In this document: positions 44,093 through 53,606 of the stretch, piece after piece
Numbering within the stretch: position 1 is the first letter of the stretch
Layout of the letters: each line of letters opens with the position of its first letter
Assembly (NCBI RefSeq): GCF_947495325.1
Contig: NZ_CANLYK010000002.1
Location: forward strand, 62,001 to 126,000
Reading direction: 5' to 3'
Origin: an uncultured Allomuricauda sp.
GTDB taxonomy: Bacteria > Bacteroidota > Bacteroidia > Flavobacteriales > Flavobacteriaceae
DNA length: 64,000 bases
Notes under the pieces: generated by a model
What the model was told of the DNA's origin: nothing
Database searches by the model: none
What the model saw: the letters and a program-made list of their open reading frames with translations, nothing else
Made by a program: the position numbers and the translations under genes

Positions 44093-44788
44093 ATGAGAAA
44101 GATTGTTTTGATATTACTTCTATCTGTAGGAGTAAATGCTGTTTCACAGACCAAAAGTGAATTGTTACAACACTATGAGGCTTTTTATAAAGAAATGCGT
44201 CTGCAAAGTGATGTTAACGGAGTTATCAATGCCATGACCCATTTAAATGTACTCTCTCCATCCAAAGAACGAAAAGATACCTTGGCCTATGTATATATGA
44301 ACAATAATCAGCATCTTCAGGCACTCAATACTATTGGAATTGATAAAAATGAGGATGACTCTGATCTGGCCGTTCAAATAAAGGCAGTTTCTTTAAAAGC
44401 GTTGAATCAACCAAAAAGGGCTTTGGAGCATTTTGAAGCTCTTTTTGACCGTACCCCTTCTCCATATTTAGCATATGAGTTAGCTGATCTTAAAATACAG
44501 ATTGGAGACAATGATGGAGCAAGCATCAACATTGAATTTGGTATTGCAAGCACATTGGATGATATGAAATATGCCTTTTATGAGAGACAACAACCCTATG
44601 AAGTTCCACTAAAAGCAGCCTTTTTACATTTAAAGGGGCTTGTTGCTTACAATAAGGATAAAAATAATATCGATGCCGCAATTGTTTCTATTGATGAAGC
44701 ATTAACAATTGAACCTAACTTCAACTTGGCTAGTTTAAGTAAACAAGCATTGGAAGCTAGAAAGGAAAAACCTGAAGGACAGGAATAA
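44093..44788 (+). CDS. TPR-like exported protein
   Basis: A 231-residue protein with a Sec signal peptide (cleavage likely after NAVSQ, residue ~19). Helix-turn-helix repeats with the TPR spacing follow (IKAVSLKALNQPKRALEHFE; LADLKIQIGDNDGASINIEF; LKGLVAYNKDKNNIDAAIVS; DEALTIEPNFNLA). It is probably a periplasmic scaffold. No partner is evident; it converges with the NTF2-like gene. Confidence 0.7.
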   Translation: MRKIVLILLLSVGVNAVSQTKSELLQHYEAFYKEMRLQSDVNGVINAMTHLNVLSPSKERKDTLAYVYMNNNQHLQALNTIGIDKNEDDSDLAVQIKAVSLKALNQPKRALEHFEALFDRTPSPYLAYELADLKIQIGDNDGASINIEFGIASTLDDMKYAFYERQQPYEVPLKAAFLHLKGLVAYNKDKNNIDAAIVSIDEALTIEPNFNLASLSKQALEARKEKPEGQE

Positions 44789-44792
44789 AAAA

Positions 44793-45290
44793 TTATTTCT
44801 TTTTTAAAGAAAGAAGTAATAGGCTATCCTTTTCTTTTTTAAGTTGGATAAGTTCCGTGACATTTTCATTGGGTACGGCAATTGAAAGGACATAATGGAC
44901 AATTTTCCATCCATCATTTTCCTTTTTTACAACACCTGAACCCCTGCAAAGTTTCATTTGGGTATCCAGCAATTCATCGAACCAGGCAAAATCTTTGGTT
45001 TCATTGATATAAATATTACGTTCCACGGCCGTAAAATCCCATGCCTTGCCCCTATCAAAATAAGGCTTTGAAAATTCCTTAAAAGCTTTGTTTTGCCAAT
45101 TTTCAGTGGCATCTGTTCCAATAAAAACCCCATCATCGGTCATCTTGTCAAAATAGGAATCAAAATCGGCATTGGCAGCAGCAAGATGCCAATCATCCAA
45201 TAACTGAGCAATCGCATCTTTTTCCTTTGTTTGGCCGCTAACTGCAAATGTTAAAACCAGCAGCAGATGTGGTATTAATTTAGTTCTCAT
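44793..45290 (-). CDS. Exported SnoaL/NTF2-like protein
   Basis: A 165-residue protein with a Sec signal peptide (cleavage near VSGQ, residue ~20). It then shows the cone-shaped NTF2/SnoaL fold pattern: AIAQLLDDWHLAAANADFDS, FDKMTDDGVFIGTDATENW, FAWFDELLDTQMKLCRGSGV and DGWKIVHYVLSIAVPNE. No catalytic set is obvious. It overlaps the upstream lipoprotein gene by 11 bp, so the two are one transcript. Confidence 0.8.
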   Translation of the reverse strand: MRTKLIPHLLLVLTFAVSGQTKEKDAIAQLLDDWHLAAANADFDSYFDKMTDDGVFIGTDATENWQNKAFKEFSKPYFDRGKAWDFTAVERNIYINETKDFAWFDELLDTQMKLCRGSGVVKKENDGWKIVHYVLSIAVPNENVTELIQLKKEKDSLLLLSLKKK

Positions 45291-45777
45291 TTAAAATCAT
45301 TTTTTTGTCCAGCTGACTATTCATAACAACATTAAACTGCTTTCGCAATGCATTATAAGCTGTTAACATCTCTATTGTGGCCTGGGTGGCATCCATGTGG
45401 TTTAAAATACTTGCCTTCACCTTTAGCATATAGGTTTTGAGCACCCGTAATCTACTCTTGATCTGAAGTTCATCAAACGGCTCCGGAAATTCGGCCTTGT
45501 ACAAAAGTTTCTCCTTTTCAATAAGGTCATCAATGGCCAAAATTAAATCTTCATTGTTTTTTGCTTTGTACAAAACGTCAAAACTACTTGTCAAATCCCT
45601 AAATTCTACCCATTCTTCCAAAATAGCAGTTGCCTCTGGGTTGATCACAAACTTCTTTGGCATTTTCTGATAATTGAAAACAAGCTCCGTAGATTCATTT
45701 TCATTAGAAAGCCCATCACTATTTTTACACCCCATTACGAGTGTAAAAACTACGATTATACATAACAATTTTCGCAT
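45280..45777 (-). CDS. Lipoprotein of unknown function
   Basis: A 165-residue protein with a lipoprotein signal (IVVFTLVMGC, lipid Cys at residue 17), then a helical, charged body (EEWVEFRDLTSSFDVLY, DDLIEKEKLLYKAEF). No known domain is recognised. It is the first gene of a two-gene unit with the NTF2-like protein. Confidence 0.7.
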   Translation of the reverse strand: MRKLLCIIVVFTLVMGCKNSDGLSNENESTELVFNYQKMPKKFVINPEATAILEEWVEFRDLTSSFDVLYKAKNNEDLILAIDDLIEKEKLLYKAEFPEPFDELQIKSRLRVLKTYMLKVKASILNHMDATQATIEMLTAYNALRKQFNVVMNSQLDKKMILNEN

Positions 45778-45841
45778 AGGCGAATGTACAAATTTTAATA
45801 AAGGCTATCTTTACTCGTCAATTCAATTAACTCTAATTTAA

Positions 45842-46789
45842 ATGCAGAAACCAATTCTTATTCTTGGTGCATGTGGCCAAATAGGCACAGAACTTACGTT
45901 TGAATTAAGGGCCAAATATGGCTCTGAAAATGTAATAGCCAGTGACATCAGGGAAGGTAGTGAAATACTTATGAGCTCTGGCCCATTTGAACTTTTGGAT
46001 GCCACAAACTACGAAGCTATTGAAGATGTGGTGATGTATTACGAAATTGATGAGGTTTTTTTAATGGCCGCTATGCTTAGCGCCACTGCGGAAAAGTTTC
46101 CCATGCGTGCTTGGAATTTAAATATGAACTCACTTTTCAACGTACTCAATCTTGCCAAGGAAAGAAAAATAAACAAAGTTTTTTGGCCCTCCAGTATTGC
46201 TGTTTTTGGTCCAAATACGCCTAAAAAAAATACACCACAAAATACGATAATGGAACCCAGTACGGTCTATGGAATAAGCAAGCAAGCTGGAGAACGTTGG
46301 TGCGAATATTATTTTAAAAAATTTGGGGTCGATGTGCGCAGTGTTCGGTATCCTGGGCTAATAAGTTGGAAAACGATGCCTGGTGGAGGCACTACGGATT
46401 ATGCTGTTGAAATATATCATGAAGCATTGAAAAGCGGAAAATACCAATGCTTTCTGGATAAGGACACCAAATTACCCATGATGTTTATGGATGATGCCAT
46501 TACGGCAACGATGAGCTTAATGGAAAGCAAGCCTGAAAAACTCTCTGTGAGGTCATCTTATAATTTGGGCAGTATGAGTTTTACTCCTGAAGAAATGGCA
46601 AAAAGCATTCAGAAAAACATTCCAGATTTTAAAATAACCTATGCCCCGGATTTTAGACAACAAATTGCGGATTCTTGGCCAAGCAGTATTGATGATTCCG
46701 CTGCAGCCCATGACTGGAATTGGAAACCTAAATTTGATTTGGAAACTACCACGAAGGAAATGTTGGGCAATCTTAAACAAGCACTTTAG
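45842..46789 (+). CDS. GalE-type L-threonine 3-dehydrogenase
   Basis: A 315-residue extended SDR. It has ILILGACGQIGTELTFEL (GxxGxxG), VFLMAAMLSATAEKFP, WPSSIAVFGP and Tyr-x3-Lys in STVYGISKQAGERW, followed by the RYPGLISWKTMPGGGTTDYA block diagnostic for the epimerase-fold threonine dehydrogenases first described in Flavobacterium. It oxidises L-threonine to 2-amino-3-ketobutyrate with NAD+. Its last 4 bp overlap the convergent moaC gene. Confidence 0.9.
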   Translation: MQKPILILGACGQIGTELTFELRAKYGSENVIASDIREGSEILMSSGPFELLDATNYEAIEDVVMYYEIDEVFLMAAMLSATAEKFPMRAWNLNMNSLFNVLNLAKERKINKVFWPSSIAVFGPNTPKKNTPQNTIMEPSTVYGISKQAGERWCEYYFKKFGVDVRSVRYPGLISWKTMPGGGTTDYAVEIYHEALKSGKYQCFLDKDTKLPMMFMDDAITATMSLMESKPEKLSVRSSYNLGSMSFTPEEMAKSIQKNIPDFKITYAPDFRQQIADSWPSSIDDSAAAHDWNWKPKFDLETTTKEMLGNLKQAL

Positions 46790-47217
46790 GTCGCAGTTCC
46801 AATATCTGACTTGCCACCTGTCTTTTTTATGAGCTTAATATGGTGAATTTCGACCCCTTTGTCTATGGGTTTCAGCATATCATACATATTGAGTGCTACA
46901 ACACTTGCACCATGCATGGCCTCAACCTCAACTCCAGTCTTATAAAAAGTCTTTACTGTGATTTTAACGGTTATGTCTAGGCCATTTATCTCATACGCTA
47001 TAGCACAATGCTCAACGGGTAAAGGGTGACAATCGGGTAATAAGTCTGCCGTTTTTTTTACTCCCAAAAAACCGGCGGCCCTGCTCATGGAAAAAACATC
47101 CCCTTTAGGAACAGTTTTCTCTTGGATTGCCTTTATGGTTTCTTTGGAACTTACTTTCACTACCGCTTGGGCGATGGCTGTTCTATGGGTAGCTTGTTTT
47201 TGTGTAATATCAACCAT
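46786..47217 (-). CDS. moaC: Cyclic pyranopterin monophosphate synthase MoaC
   Basis: A 143-residue enzyme of molybdenum-cofactor synthesis that makes cyclic pyranopterin from the MoaA product. The core is complete: MVDITQKQATHRTAIA, LLPDCHPLPVEHCA, GVEVEAMHGASVVALNMYDM and the C-terminal KTGGKSD. It is somewhat shorter than E. coli MoaC (161). It is downstream of moaE by 3 bp; moaA and moaD are not nearby. Confidence 0.92.
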   Translation of the reverse strand: MVDITQKQATHRTAIAQAVVKVSSKETIKAIQEKTVPKGDVFSMSRAAGFLGVKKTADLLPDCHPLPVEHCAIAYEINGLDITVKITVKTFYKTGVEVEAMHGASVVALNMYDMLKPIDKGVEIHHIKLIKKTGGKSDIGTAT

Positions 47218-47220
47218 ATG

Positions 47221-47661
47221 CTATGTATTCACTTTCCATTGATAAGAATCATCCTCAAAAAGTTCTTTACCAAAAACAGGGACATGCGCTTTTATCTCTT
47301 CAACTACAAATTGAAGGGCTTCAAAGGCTGTTCTGCGATGAGGTGATGAAACAAAAACAAAAAGGCAGATCTCACCAACCTTTACCTGACCCAAGCTATG
47401 GTATATATGCATGCAGGTAATTTCAAATTTCTCAAAGGTCTGTTCCCGTATTTCATGGAATTTAAGGTTGGCCATTTCTTCATAGGCGGTATACTCAATA
47501 GCACTTACCGTTTTGCCTTCTATTTCGTCAGCTCGCACCTGGCCCAAAAAAATATCATGGGCGCCAATTTGGGTTTTATGCTGGTGGTGTCCAATGGAAT
47601 CGGCAATAAAATTTGGGCTTATGGCTCCCTCAACAAACACATTTTTGATTTTCTTTTCCAT
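47221..47661 (-). CDS. moaE: Molybdopterin synthase catalytic subunit MoaE
   Basis: 146 residues from ATG 47661. It converts cyclic pyranopterin to molybdopterin with MoaD-thiocarboxylate. Signatures: FLGQVRADEIEGKTVSAIEY, YHSLGQVKVGEICLFVFVSS, PHRRTAFEALQFVVEEIKAH and PVFGKELFED. It precedes moaC on the same strand; the MoaD partner must be encoded elsewhere. Confidence 0.92.
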   Translation of the reverse strand: MEKKIKNVFVEGAISPNFIADSIGHHQHKTQIGAHDIFLGQVRADEIEGKTVSAIEYTAYEEMANLKFHEIREQTFEKFEITCMHIYHSLGQVKVGEICLFVFVSSPHRRTAFEALQFVVEEIKAHVPVFGKELFEDDSYQWKVNT

Positions 47662-47869
47662 ATAGAAATCATTTAGCGCTAAGGTAACCAAGAAAAATGT
47701 AAATGGGATTTGCCTATTTTGGAATTTTAATCAAACAAGAACAAACCTCCCTTCTCAATTACCAAATAATCTGGATTTTCAACCATTTAATAGTACATAT
47801 TGGCCAAGTACTTGTTTCTACTAGACCCTGGCCGGCATCTCTTCTAGTTTTACCCCAAAACATAAAATC

Positions 47870-50560
47870 ATGAAAAGATCAAGAACGTTTTATGCTGCAT
47901 TATTAATTGTATGCGCTATTCTTTCATTCACCTCGTGCAAAAAAGATGATGATGGGGAAATGGAAATAACTCCAGATCCACAGGTGGTTTTGCCACCAGA
48001 TTATGTGGTGCTGAAAAATTTACATGATTCCAACTCGGGCAACACACTTGGTTGGGATTTTGATGATATAACCATGAAAAGTTGGTTTGGTGTCAGTTTG
48101 CAAGGAGAAAGGGTAACTGAATTGGATATTTCAAGTAAAAGTCTTACCACATTACCTGATACAATTGGGGAACTCTCAGAATTGACCAGTTTTACCGCCA
48201 ACGACAATAACATTGTTACCATTCCTTCGGCCATAAGGGAATGGACAAAACTGACCTACTTTTCAATCAATGAAAATGCAATAACCAATATTCCCAAAGA
48301 GATTGGGGAATTGCAAAATCTCATTGAACTCCATGTTATGGGGAATCAGCTTAGTGAATTGCCTTTGGAGCTGGAATCATTGGATAATGTCGTCATTTTT
48401 GATGCAAGCTACAATGCGCTTACCCTAGTTCCACAACAAATACGTAAGATGATACAACTTGAAAAGCTGTATTTCAGTTACAATAAGTTAAGCTCGGTAT
48501 CCTATACCATTGGGCAGCTTGTGTCAATTAAGGAAATAGATCTTAGCAATAATGAATTAACTGTTCTGCCTATTGAAATGGGCAATTTGAACACCTTGGA
48601 ACAGCTATGGGTGGCACAGAACCAGATTTCCGTAATACCACAAGAAGTATGTGATCTGGAAACCAATAACGGTACTACTATTTCGAAAGATACAAATGTT
48701 AGCTGTGGTTACATTTTTCCAAATTATACCGCACTGCATGCATTGTACCATGCGAATCCTAATAATACACTGGGATGGGATTTAACAGATACCACAATGG
48801 AAACATGGGAAGGACTGGTCGTTGATCAGGGAACCGTTATAAGCATGGATATTTCTGGAAAACAAGTTTCCAATATCACGGCAGAAATAGGGTCTTTGAC
48901 GGCCTTGCGAAGTTTAAACATGGGTGAAAATAACATTGAATCTCTACCAGCTGAAATAGGGTTATTGTCCGTTTTGGATGAGCTTCACTTGGACAACAAT
49001 AGTCTAAGTGCATTACCCGAAGAAATAAAGGACCTAGGAACCCTTTTGGTGTTGAATCTAAAACAAAATGATTTTTCAGAATTTCCAATGGAATTGACCG
49101 AATTCAGCTTGATAAGCTCCCTTAATCTTGGGGATAACACTATAGCTACCTTGCCCACCGAGTTGGTCAACGTTTCCATTAATGGGCTTTACATTCCCAA
49201 CAATATGCTGACCGAAGTTCCAGTGGAATATGGTGGCATGAGCAATTTAACAGTGTTTGACCTTCAAGGAAATACATTCACTGAAATTCCAGAAGAAATC
49301 TGTGCGCTAAAAGACAAGACCCCTGCCACTACCATTTTGTTGGATGATGATACCTTTTGTGAAGACGATACTGTTGTTGCACTAAGCGAGTATGAAGTCC
49401 TCAAAGAATTGTACGAGACCAACACCAATAATTCATTGAACTGGGGTGACAGCCTAGACGACCAGACCATGGCAGCGTGGGAAGGAGTGACTATATCCGG
49501 GGGCCATGTGACAGAGCTAGCTATTACATATAAAGATATTGATGCCTTACCAGGTTCTTTTGGGCAATTAGCATTCTTAAGTTACCTTAATATCGGTTAT
49601 AATAATTTGATTACTTTACCTTCAGAAATTGGAGATTTAGATGCCCTTGTCGTTGCTGATTTCACAGGTAATTTCTTAATATCGTTCCCAGATGAAATTG
49701 GCGACATGGCGGCCTTGGAACATCTGACTTTAAGTAACAATTCCTTTTCTGAACTCCCTGATGGCATTGGTAATTTAGCCAACTTAAAAAGCCTTACGTA
49801 TTACGGTGATCTATTTGGAAAACCATTGTTAGAGAGGTTGCCAGAAACTATTGGCAATTTGCAAGAACTTACCTATTTATCCATTCAGGTCAGTGATATT
49901 AAAGAACTTCCAAGTAGTATTAAAAACCTGAACAATCTTGTAAAATTGGATTTGGCAAATAATGAAATTGAAAACTTGCCAAATGATTTAGGTGGACTTT
50001 CAAAGTTAGAGGAATTCTATCTGTCCAATAATGAATTGGACGCAATACCGGACGGAATAAGTGGGTTAGCTGCTTTGAAAACATTATCTATTGATGGCAA
50101 TCAGCTTACGGATTTACCAGCAACCCTCCCTAGTTTGGGTAACCTGGAAACCTTGATATTGGCACGAAATCTTTATACCGAAATCCCCTCAATTGTTTTT
50201 TCCCTACCGGCCATTAAAGCACTCAATTTTTACCAAAACCAATTAACTGTTATTAGCAGCCAGATAGGAACGCTAACAAGTCTTGAATCATTGGATCTTT
50301 CTGGGAATCCGTTTGACGTAGCTGCTATACCCGATGAAATTGGGAATCTCACTGGCCTTAAAACACTGTTGTTCTCGAGGTGCCCAAATTTATTGACATT
50401 ACCTGTAGCTATTGGGCAATTGACAGACCTCGAAGAACTGTATATTTTTGATTCAAACGTCAACCTACAGCTGCCATCAGAAATATGCGATTTACGTAAT
50501 AACGGACTGACTGTTTATGTAAGTAGTAGTTTGGTGGATATAGATATATTGTGCCCTTAG
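47870..50560 (+). CDS. Leucine-rich-repeat lipoprotein, three LRR modules
   Basis: 896 residues. The lipoprotein signal is AILSFTSC (Cys ~23), followed by an acidic spacer. Three modules start at residues ~45, ~285 and ~507 with a YxxLKxLxxxNxxNTLGWDxxD-type cap and a TMxxWxGV motif, resembling LRR N-terminal caps (LRRNT_2-like). Each then runs through 7-12 LRRs of the bacterial xLPxxIGxLxxLxxLxLxxN form. Each module ends in an E-[IV]-C-x-L ... C cap with two cysteines, probably a disulfide. It is likely surface-exposed and ligand-binding. A paralogue follows at 53.6 kb, with a two-component system between. Confidence 0.85.
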   Translation: MKRSRTFYAALLIVCAILSFTSCKKDDDGEMEITPDPQVVLPPDYVVLKNLHDSNSGNTLGWDFDDITMKSWFGVSLQGERVTELDISSKSLTTLPDTIGELSELTSFTANDNNIVTIPSAIREWTKLTYFSINENAITNIPKEIGELQNLIELHVMGNQLSELPLELESLDNVVIFDASYNALTLVPQQIRKMIQLEKLYFSYNKLSSVSYTIGQLVSIKEIDLSNNELTVLPIEMGNLNTLEQLWVAQNQISVIPQEVCDLETNNGTTISKDTNVSCGYIFPNYTALHALYHANPNNTLGWDLTDTTMETWEGLVVDQGTVISMDISGKQVSNITAEIGSLTALRSLNMGENNIESLPAEIGLLSVLDELHLDNNSLSALPEEIKDLGTLLVLNLKQNDFSEFPMELTEFSLISSLNLGDNTIATLPTELVNVSINGLYIPNNMLTEVPVEYGGMSNLTVFDLQGNTFTEIPEEICALKDKTPATTILLDDDTFCEDDTVVALSEYEVLKELYETNTNNSLNWGDSLDDQTMAAWEGVTISGGHVTELAITYKDIDALPGSFGQLAFLSYLNIGYNNLITLPSEIGDLDALVVADFTGNFLISFPDEIGDMAALEHLTLSNNSFSELPDGIGNLANLKSLTYYGDLFGKPLLERLPETIGNLQELTYLSIQVSDIKELPSSIKNLNNLVKLDLANNEIENLPNDLGGLSKLEEFYLSNNELDAIPDGISGLAALKTLSIDGNQLTDLPATLPSLGNLETLILARNLYTEIPSIVFSLPAIKALNFYQNQLTVISSQIGTLTSLESLDLSGNPFDVAAIPDEIGNLTGLKTLLFSRCPNLLTLPVAIGQLTDLEELYIFDSNVNLQLPSEICDLRNNGLTVYVSSSLVDIDILCP

Positions 50561-50591
50561 TCTAACATCACAAAACACCAAAAAAATAGAA

Positions 50592-50627
50592 AAAGCCTAC
50601 GGCATTTTTATACAACGTAGGCTTTCT
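50592..50627 (+). terminator. Rho-independent terminator after LRR gene 1
   Basis: AAAGCCTACG (50592-50601) and CGTAGGCTTT (50616-50625) form a perfect 10-bp stem with a 14-nt loop, 32 bp after the stop of the 896-residue LRR gene. Confidence 0.8.
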
Positions 50628-50715
50628 CCATTCTTTAAGGATTTTAATAATTCGATTATCGGATAGTAAAAATGATTAATTTAGGGCAGTTCCCCCTCCC
50701 TTTAAATTGAACCCT

Positions 50716-52707
50716 ATGAAATATGATTCCATTCTTTATTTCTTTCTCCTATGGTACGCACTTTTCTGTCCTAGACTTAACGCACAGAACGAGATAAAAA
50801 TCGACAGTTTAAAACGAACACTTGCATTGGACAAAAGTGATTCCAATAAAATAGATCTCTCGATAAAACTATATCAAGAAATTGTTGCCAGAGATACTTC
50901 TGAAGCTCTTGGATTTTTGAATAAATCAATTTCTTTAAGTAATCAAATCGATGACGTTAATCGCCTTTCGCAGGCATATTTGGTAAAGTGCAATCACTAT
51001 TGGAAACGTGGTAACCTAAATCATTCCAATAAAGCATTGACAGAAGTGGAAAAAAGACTCCCTGGTATTACCAACAAAGAAATTATTGCCAAATTTTACA
51101 TGGAAAAAGGTATAGTCGAACATAGGGGAGGTCAATATTCCAATGCGATAGAAAAATTTCTAGAAGCAAGAAATCTATATGAAGTTTTGAAAGATACCAT
51201 TGCTATCTCAAAATGCCAGACCAACATAGGTGGAAGTTATTGGGAGCTGAACCAACCCGATGAAGCGCTGAGAAATTATCTGACTGCCAAGGAAATTTTA
51301 GAATCAACAAATGAGCCACCTGAAATATCAATCTCGAGCATTCTAGGAAATATCGGACTTATTTACCGGCAAAAAAATCAATTTAAAAAGGCATTGGTTT
51401 ATTATCAAAAATCATTGGAGCTCAATAGAAAAAATAACATGAAAATGGGCGAGGCCATCAACCTACAAAATATAGGCTCATTATACGTTAAAAGCAAAGA
51501 TTACAATAAAGCATTGCCCTATTTTCAAGAGGCAAAAAATGTTGCGACCTCCATAGATGATAAAGTTGGGATTTTATATGCAGACCATAGTATTGGTATG
51601 CATTATATAAAAACGGGAAATTATAATAAAGGTATTTCCGTATTAAAACAGAATCTTGTATTGGCAGAAAAACTGAACAACACCGAGGAAATAAAAAATA
51701 TGAATCGTAATATTTCTGATGCTTATGAAGGAATGGGAAATTACAAACAAGCGCTCAACTATAGAAGAACCTACGAACAATGGAAAGATAGTCTTATCAA
51801 TAAAGACCATTTGAATACAGTAAAAGAACTGGAGTTACGTTTTGAAACCGCCAAAAAAGACAAGGAAATTACTTTGTTGACCCAAGAAAACAAATTGCAA
51901 GAAGCGCAATCAGAAAAAGAAGCAACCTTACGCAGAGCATTGATTGGGGGGCTTTTATTATTGGCAATTATTGGGGGATTACTTTTTTATACCATGCGAC
52001 AACGGCTACGAAACCAAAAAATATTGGTCGCAAAAAATGAAGCACTCAATAAAGCTGAGCTTTCAAAAGAATTACAAACCTTGGAAATGAAAGCGCTGCG
52101 GGCACAGATGAATCCGCACTTTTTGTTCAATAGCCTAAATTCAATCAATACCATGATCCTTAGCGATGAAACCGAAAGTGCCAGTAAATACCTATCAAAA
52201 TTTTCAAAACTTGTACGCTTGTTATTGGAAAACTCCGAGCAGCCCAAAGTTTCTTTAAAAGATGAAATTGATTTGTTAAAAGCCTACATTCAGTTGGAAG
52301 CCATTCGTTTCAACAACAAAATGGACTATACAATTGAAGTGGACCCAGAAATTGATCAAGAATCAACCTTTTTACCTTCCATGGTATTGCAGCCCTTTGT
52401 TGAAAATGCTATTTGGCACGGCTTATTGCATAAAAACCAAAAAGGACTTTTGACCATCGAGATTAAGGAAAGTGTCGATAATTTATTGTGCAGTATTATC
52501 GATAATGGTGTTGGACGCGAAAAATCGTTAACGCTAAAAAAAGAGGGGGGATTAAAAAAGAAATCTATGGGCATTAAGATTACCACAGATCGGTTAAAAC
52601 TGTTGACCCAACAAAAGATAAAAGATGTCATCAGCATCATTGATTTAAAAGATAATGACAATAACCCATTGGGCACACAGGTTAATATACAAATACCCCT
52701 TACTTAA
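50716..52707 (+). CDS. TPR sensor histidine kinase of the LytS/YehU type
   Basis: 663 residues from ATG 50716. A Sec signal or anchor (residues ~8-24) is followed by about six to seven TPRs (residues ~80-390, for example FYMEKGIVEHRGGQYSNAIE and ALVYYQKSLELNRKNNMKMG), presumably periplasmic. A membrane helix follows (RALIGGLLLLAIIGGLLFY). The cytosolic part has the His_kinase block with RAQMNPHFLFNSLNSINTM (phospho-acceptor His) and an HATPase region (QPFVENAIWHGLLHK, IDNGVGREKS). It phosphorylates the LytTR regulator encoded 9 bp downstream. Confidence 0.9.
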   Translation: MKYDSILYFFLLWYALFCPRLNAQNEIKIDSLKRTLALDKSDSNKIDLSIKLYQEIVARDTSEALGFLNKSISLSNQIDDVNRLSQAYLVKCNHYWKRGNLNHSNKALTEVEKRLPGITNKEIIAKFYMEKGIVEHRGGQYSNAIEKFLEARNLYEVLKDTIAISKCQTNIGGSYWELNQPDEALRNYLTAKEILESTNEPPEISISSILGNIGLIYRQKNQFKKALVYYQKSLELNRKNNMKMGEAINLQNIGSLYVKSKDYNKALPYFQEAKNVATSIDDKVGILYADHSIGMHYIKTGNYNKGISVLKQNLVLAEKLNNTEEIKNMNRNISDAYEGMGNYKQALNYRRTYEQWKDSLINKDHLNTVKELELRFETAKKDKEITLLTQENKLQEAQSEKEATLRRALIGGLLLLAIIGGLLFYTMRQRLRNQKILVAKNEALNKAELSKELQTLEMKALRAQMNPHFLFNSLNSINTMILSDETESASKYLSKFSKLVRLLLENSEQPKVSLKDEIDLLKAYIQLEAIRFNNKMDYTIEVDPEIDQESTFLPSMVLQPFVENAIWHGLLHKNQKGLLTIEIKESVDNLLCSIIDNGVGREKSLTLKKEGGLKKKSMGIKITTDRLKLLTQQKIKDVISIIDLKDNDNNPLGTQVNIQIPLT

Positions 52708-52716
52708 AATTTGGAT

Positions 52717-53454
52717 ATGATACAGGCACTCATAATAGATGATGAAGCTAAAGCTAGGCAAGGGCTTCGTTTGGTATTGGAAAAATACTGTCCAGAAATA
52801 AAGATATTAGCGCTTTGCGAATCTCCTGAAATAGGCCTTGAAAAAATAAATGCGCTAAAACCGGACCTTATTTTTTTAGATGTACAGATGCCTAAAATGT
52901 CTGGGTTTGATCTATTGGAAAGGGTTTCCAAAATCAATTTTGAGGTTATTTTTGTTACCGCATACGATCGCTACGCCATAAAGGCCATAAAATTCAGTGC
53001 GTTGGACTATCTCCTAAAACCTATCGATGTTGATGAGTTGATGAATGCCGTTGAAAAAATATCCAAGAAAAAGAAAAACAAGGTAGCCCAATATGGTTCA
53101 CTTTTAAAAAATGTGAAACCGGGCATGGAAAAATTAAAACGCTTGGCCATTCCTTCAGACAACGAAATCATTATGCAACCAATAGCTGATATTATCTATT
53201 GTGAAGCAGATAGCAGCTATACCACTTTATATCTATCTGGAGGTAAAAAAATAACCGTTTCAAAAACTTTAAAGGAGTTTGAAAATATATTGCCCGAAGG
53301 GGATTTCTGCCGCATACACCATTCCACATTGGTCAACATGGCTCATGTAACCAAGTACATTAAAGGCGAGGGGGGTTATGTTATTATCTCCAACAACAAC
53401 CATCTTAACGTGAGTCGAAGAAAAAAAGATCAATTTCTACAAATGCTGCATTAA
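52717..53454 (+). CDS. LytTR-type response regulator
   Basis: A 245-residue protein with an N-terminal receiver domain: acidic DDE (residues ~9-11), the phospho-acceptor Asp in PDLIFLDVQMPKMSGFDLLE, VTAYDRYAIKA and the conserved Lys in YLLKPIDV. A C-terminal LytTR DNA-binding domain follows (IPSDNEIIMQPIADIIYCEA, FCRIHHSTLVNM and the end HLNVSRRKKDQF). LytTR proteins bind paired short direct repeats and often control cell-surface genes. Both neighbours are LRR lipoprotein genes, its most likely targets. Confidence 0.92.
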   Translation: MIQALIIDDEAKARQGLRLVLEKYCPEIKILALCESPEIGLEKINALKPDLIFLDVQMPKMSGFDLLERVSKINFEVIFVTAYDRYAIKAIKFSALDYLLKPIDVDELMNAVEKISKKKKNKVAQYGSLLKNVKPGMEKLKRLAIPSDNEIIMQPIADIIYCEADSSYTTLYLSGGKKITVSKTLKEFENILPEGDFCRIHHSTLVNMAHVTKYIKGEGGYVIISNNNHLNVSRRKKDQFLQMLH

Positions 53455-53456
53455 GC

Positions 53457-53482
53457 CTAAAACCACTTAGCAGGTTTTTTAT
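53457..53482 (+). terminator. Possible terminator after the LytTR gene
   Basis: AAAACC and GGTTTT can pair around an 8-nt loop, followed by T residues, just after the response-regulator stop. The stem is short and A/T-rich. Confidence 0.35.
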
Positions 53483-53606
53483 GTCAGTTACTTTATTACC
53501 TATACCGCTTACTAGTTTAGTATAAAATCTACGGAAGCACCCCACTAGTTTTACATTGAATTTAAAAAGGTTCCCCCAAATTTTAATGTTTAACTAAAAA
53601 AGTATT

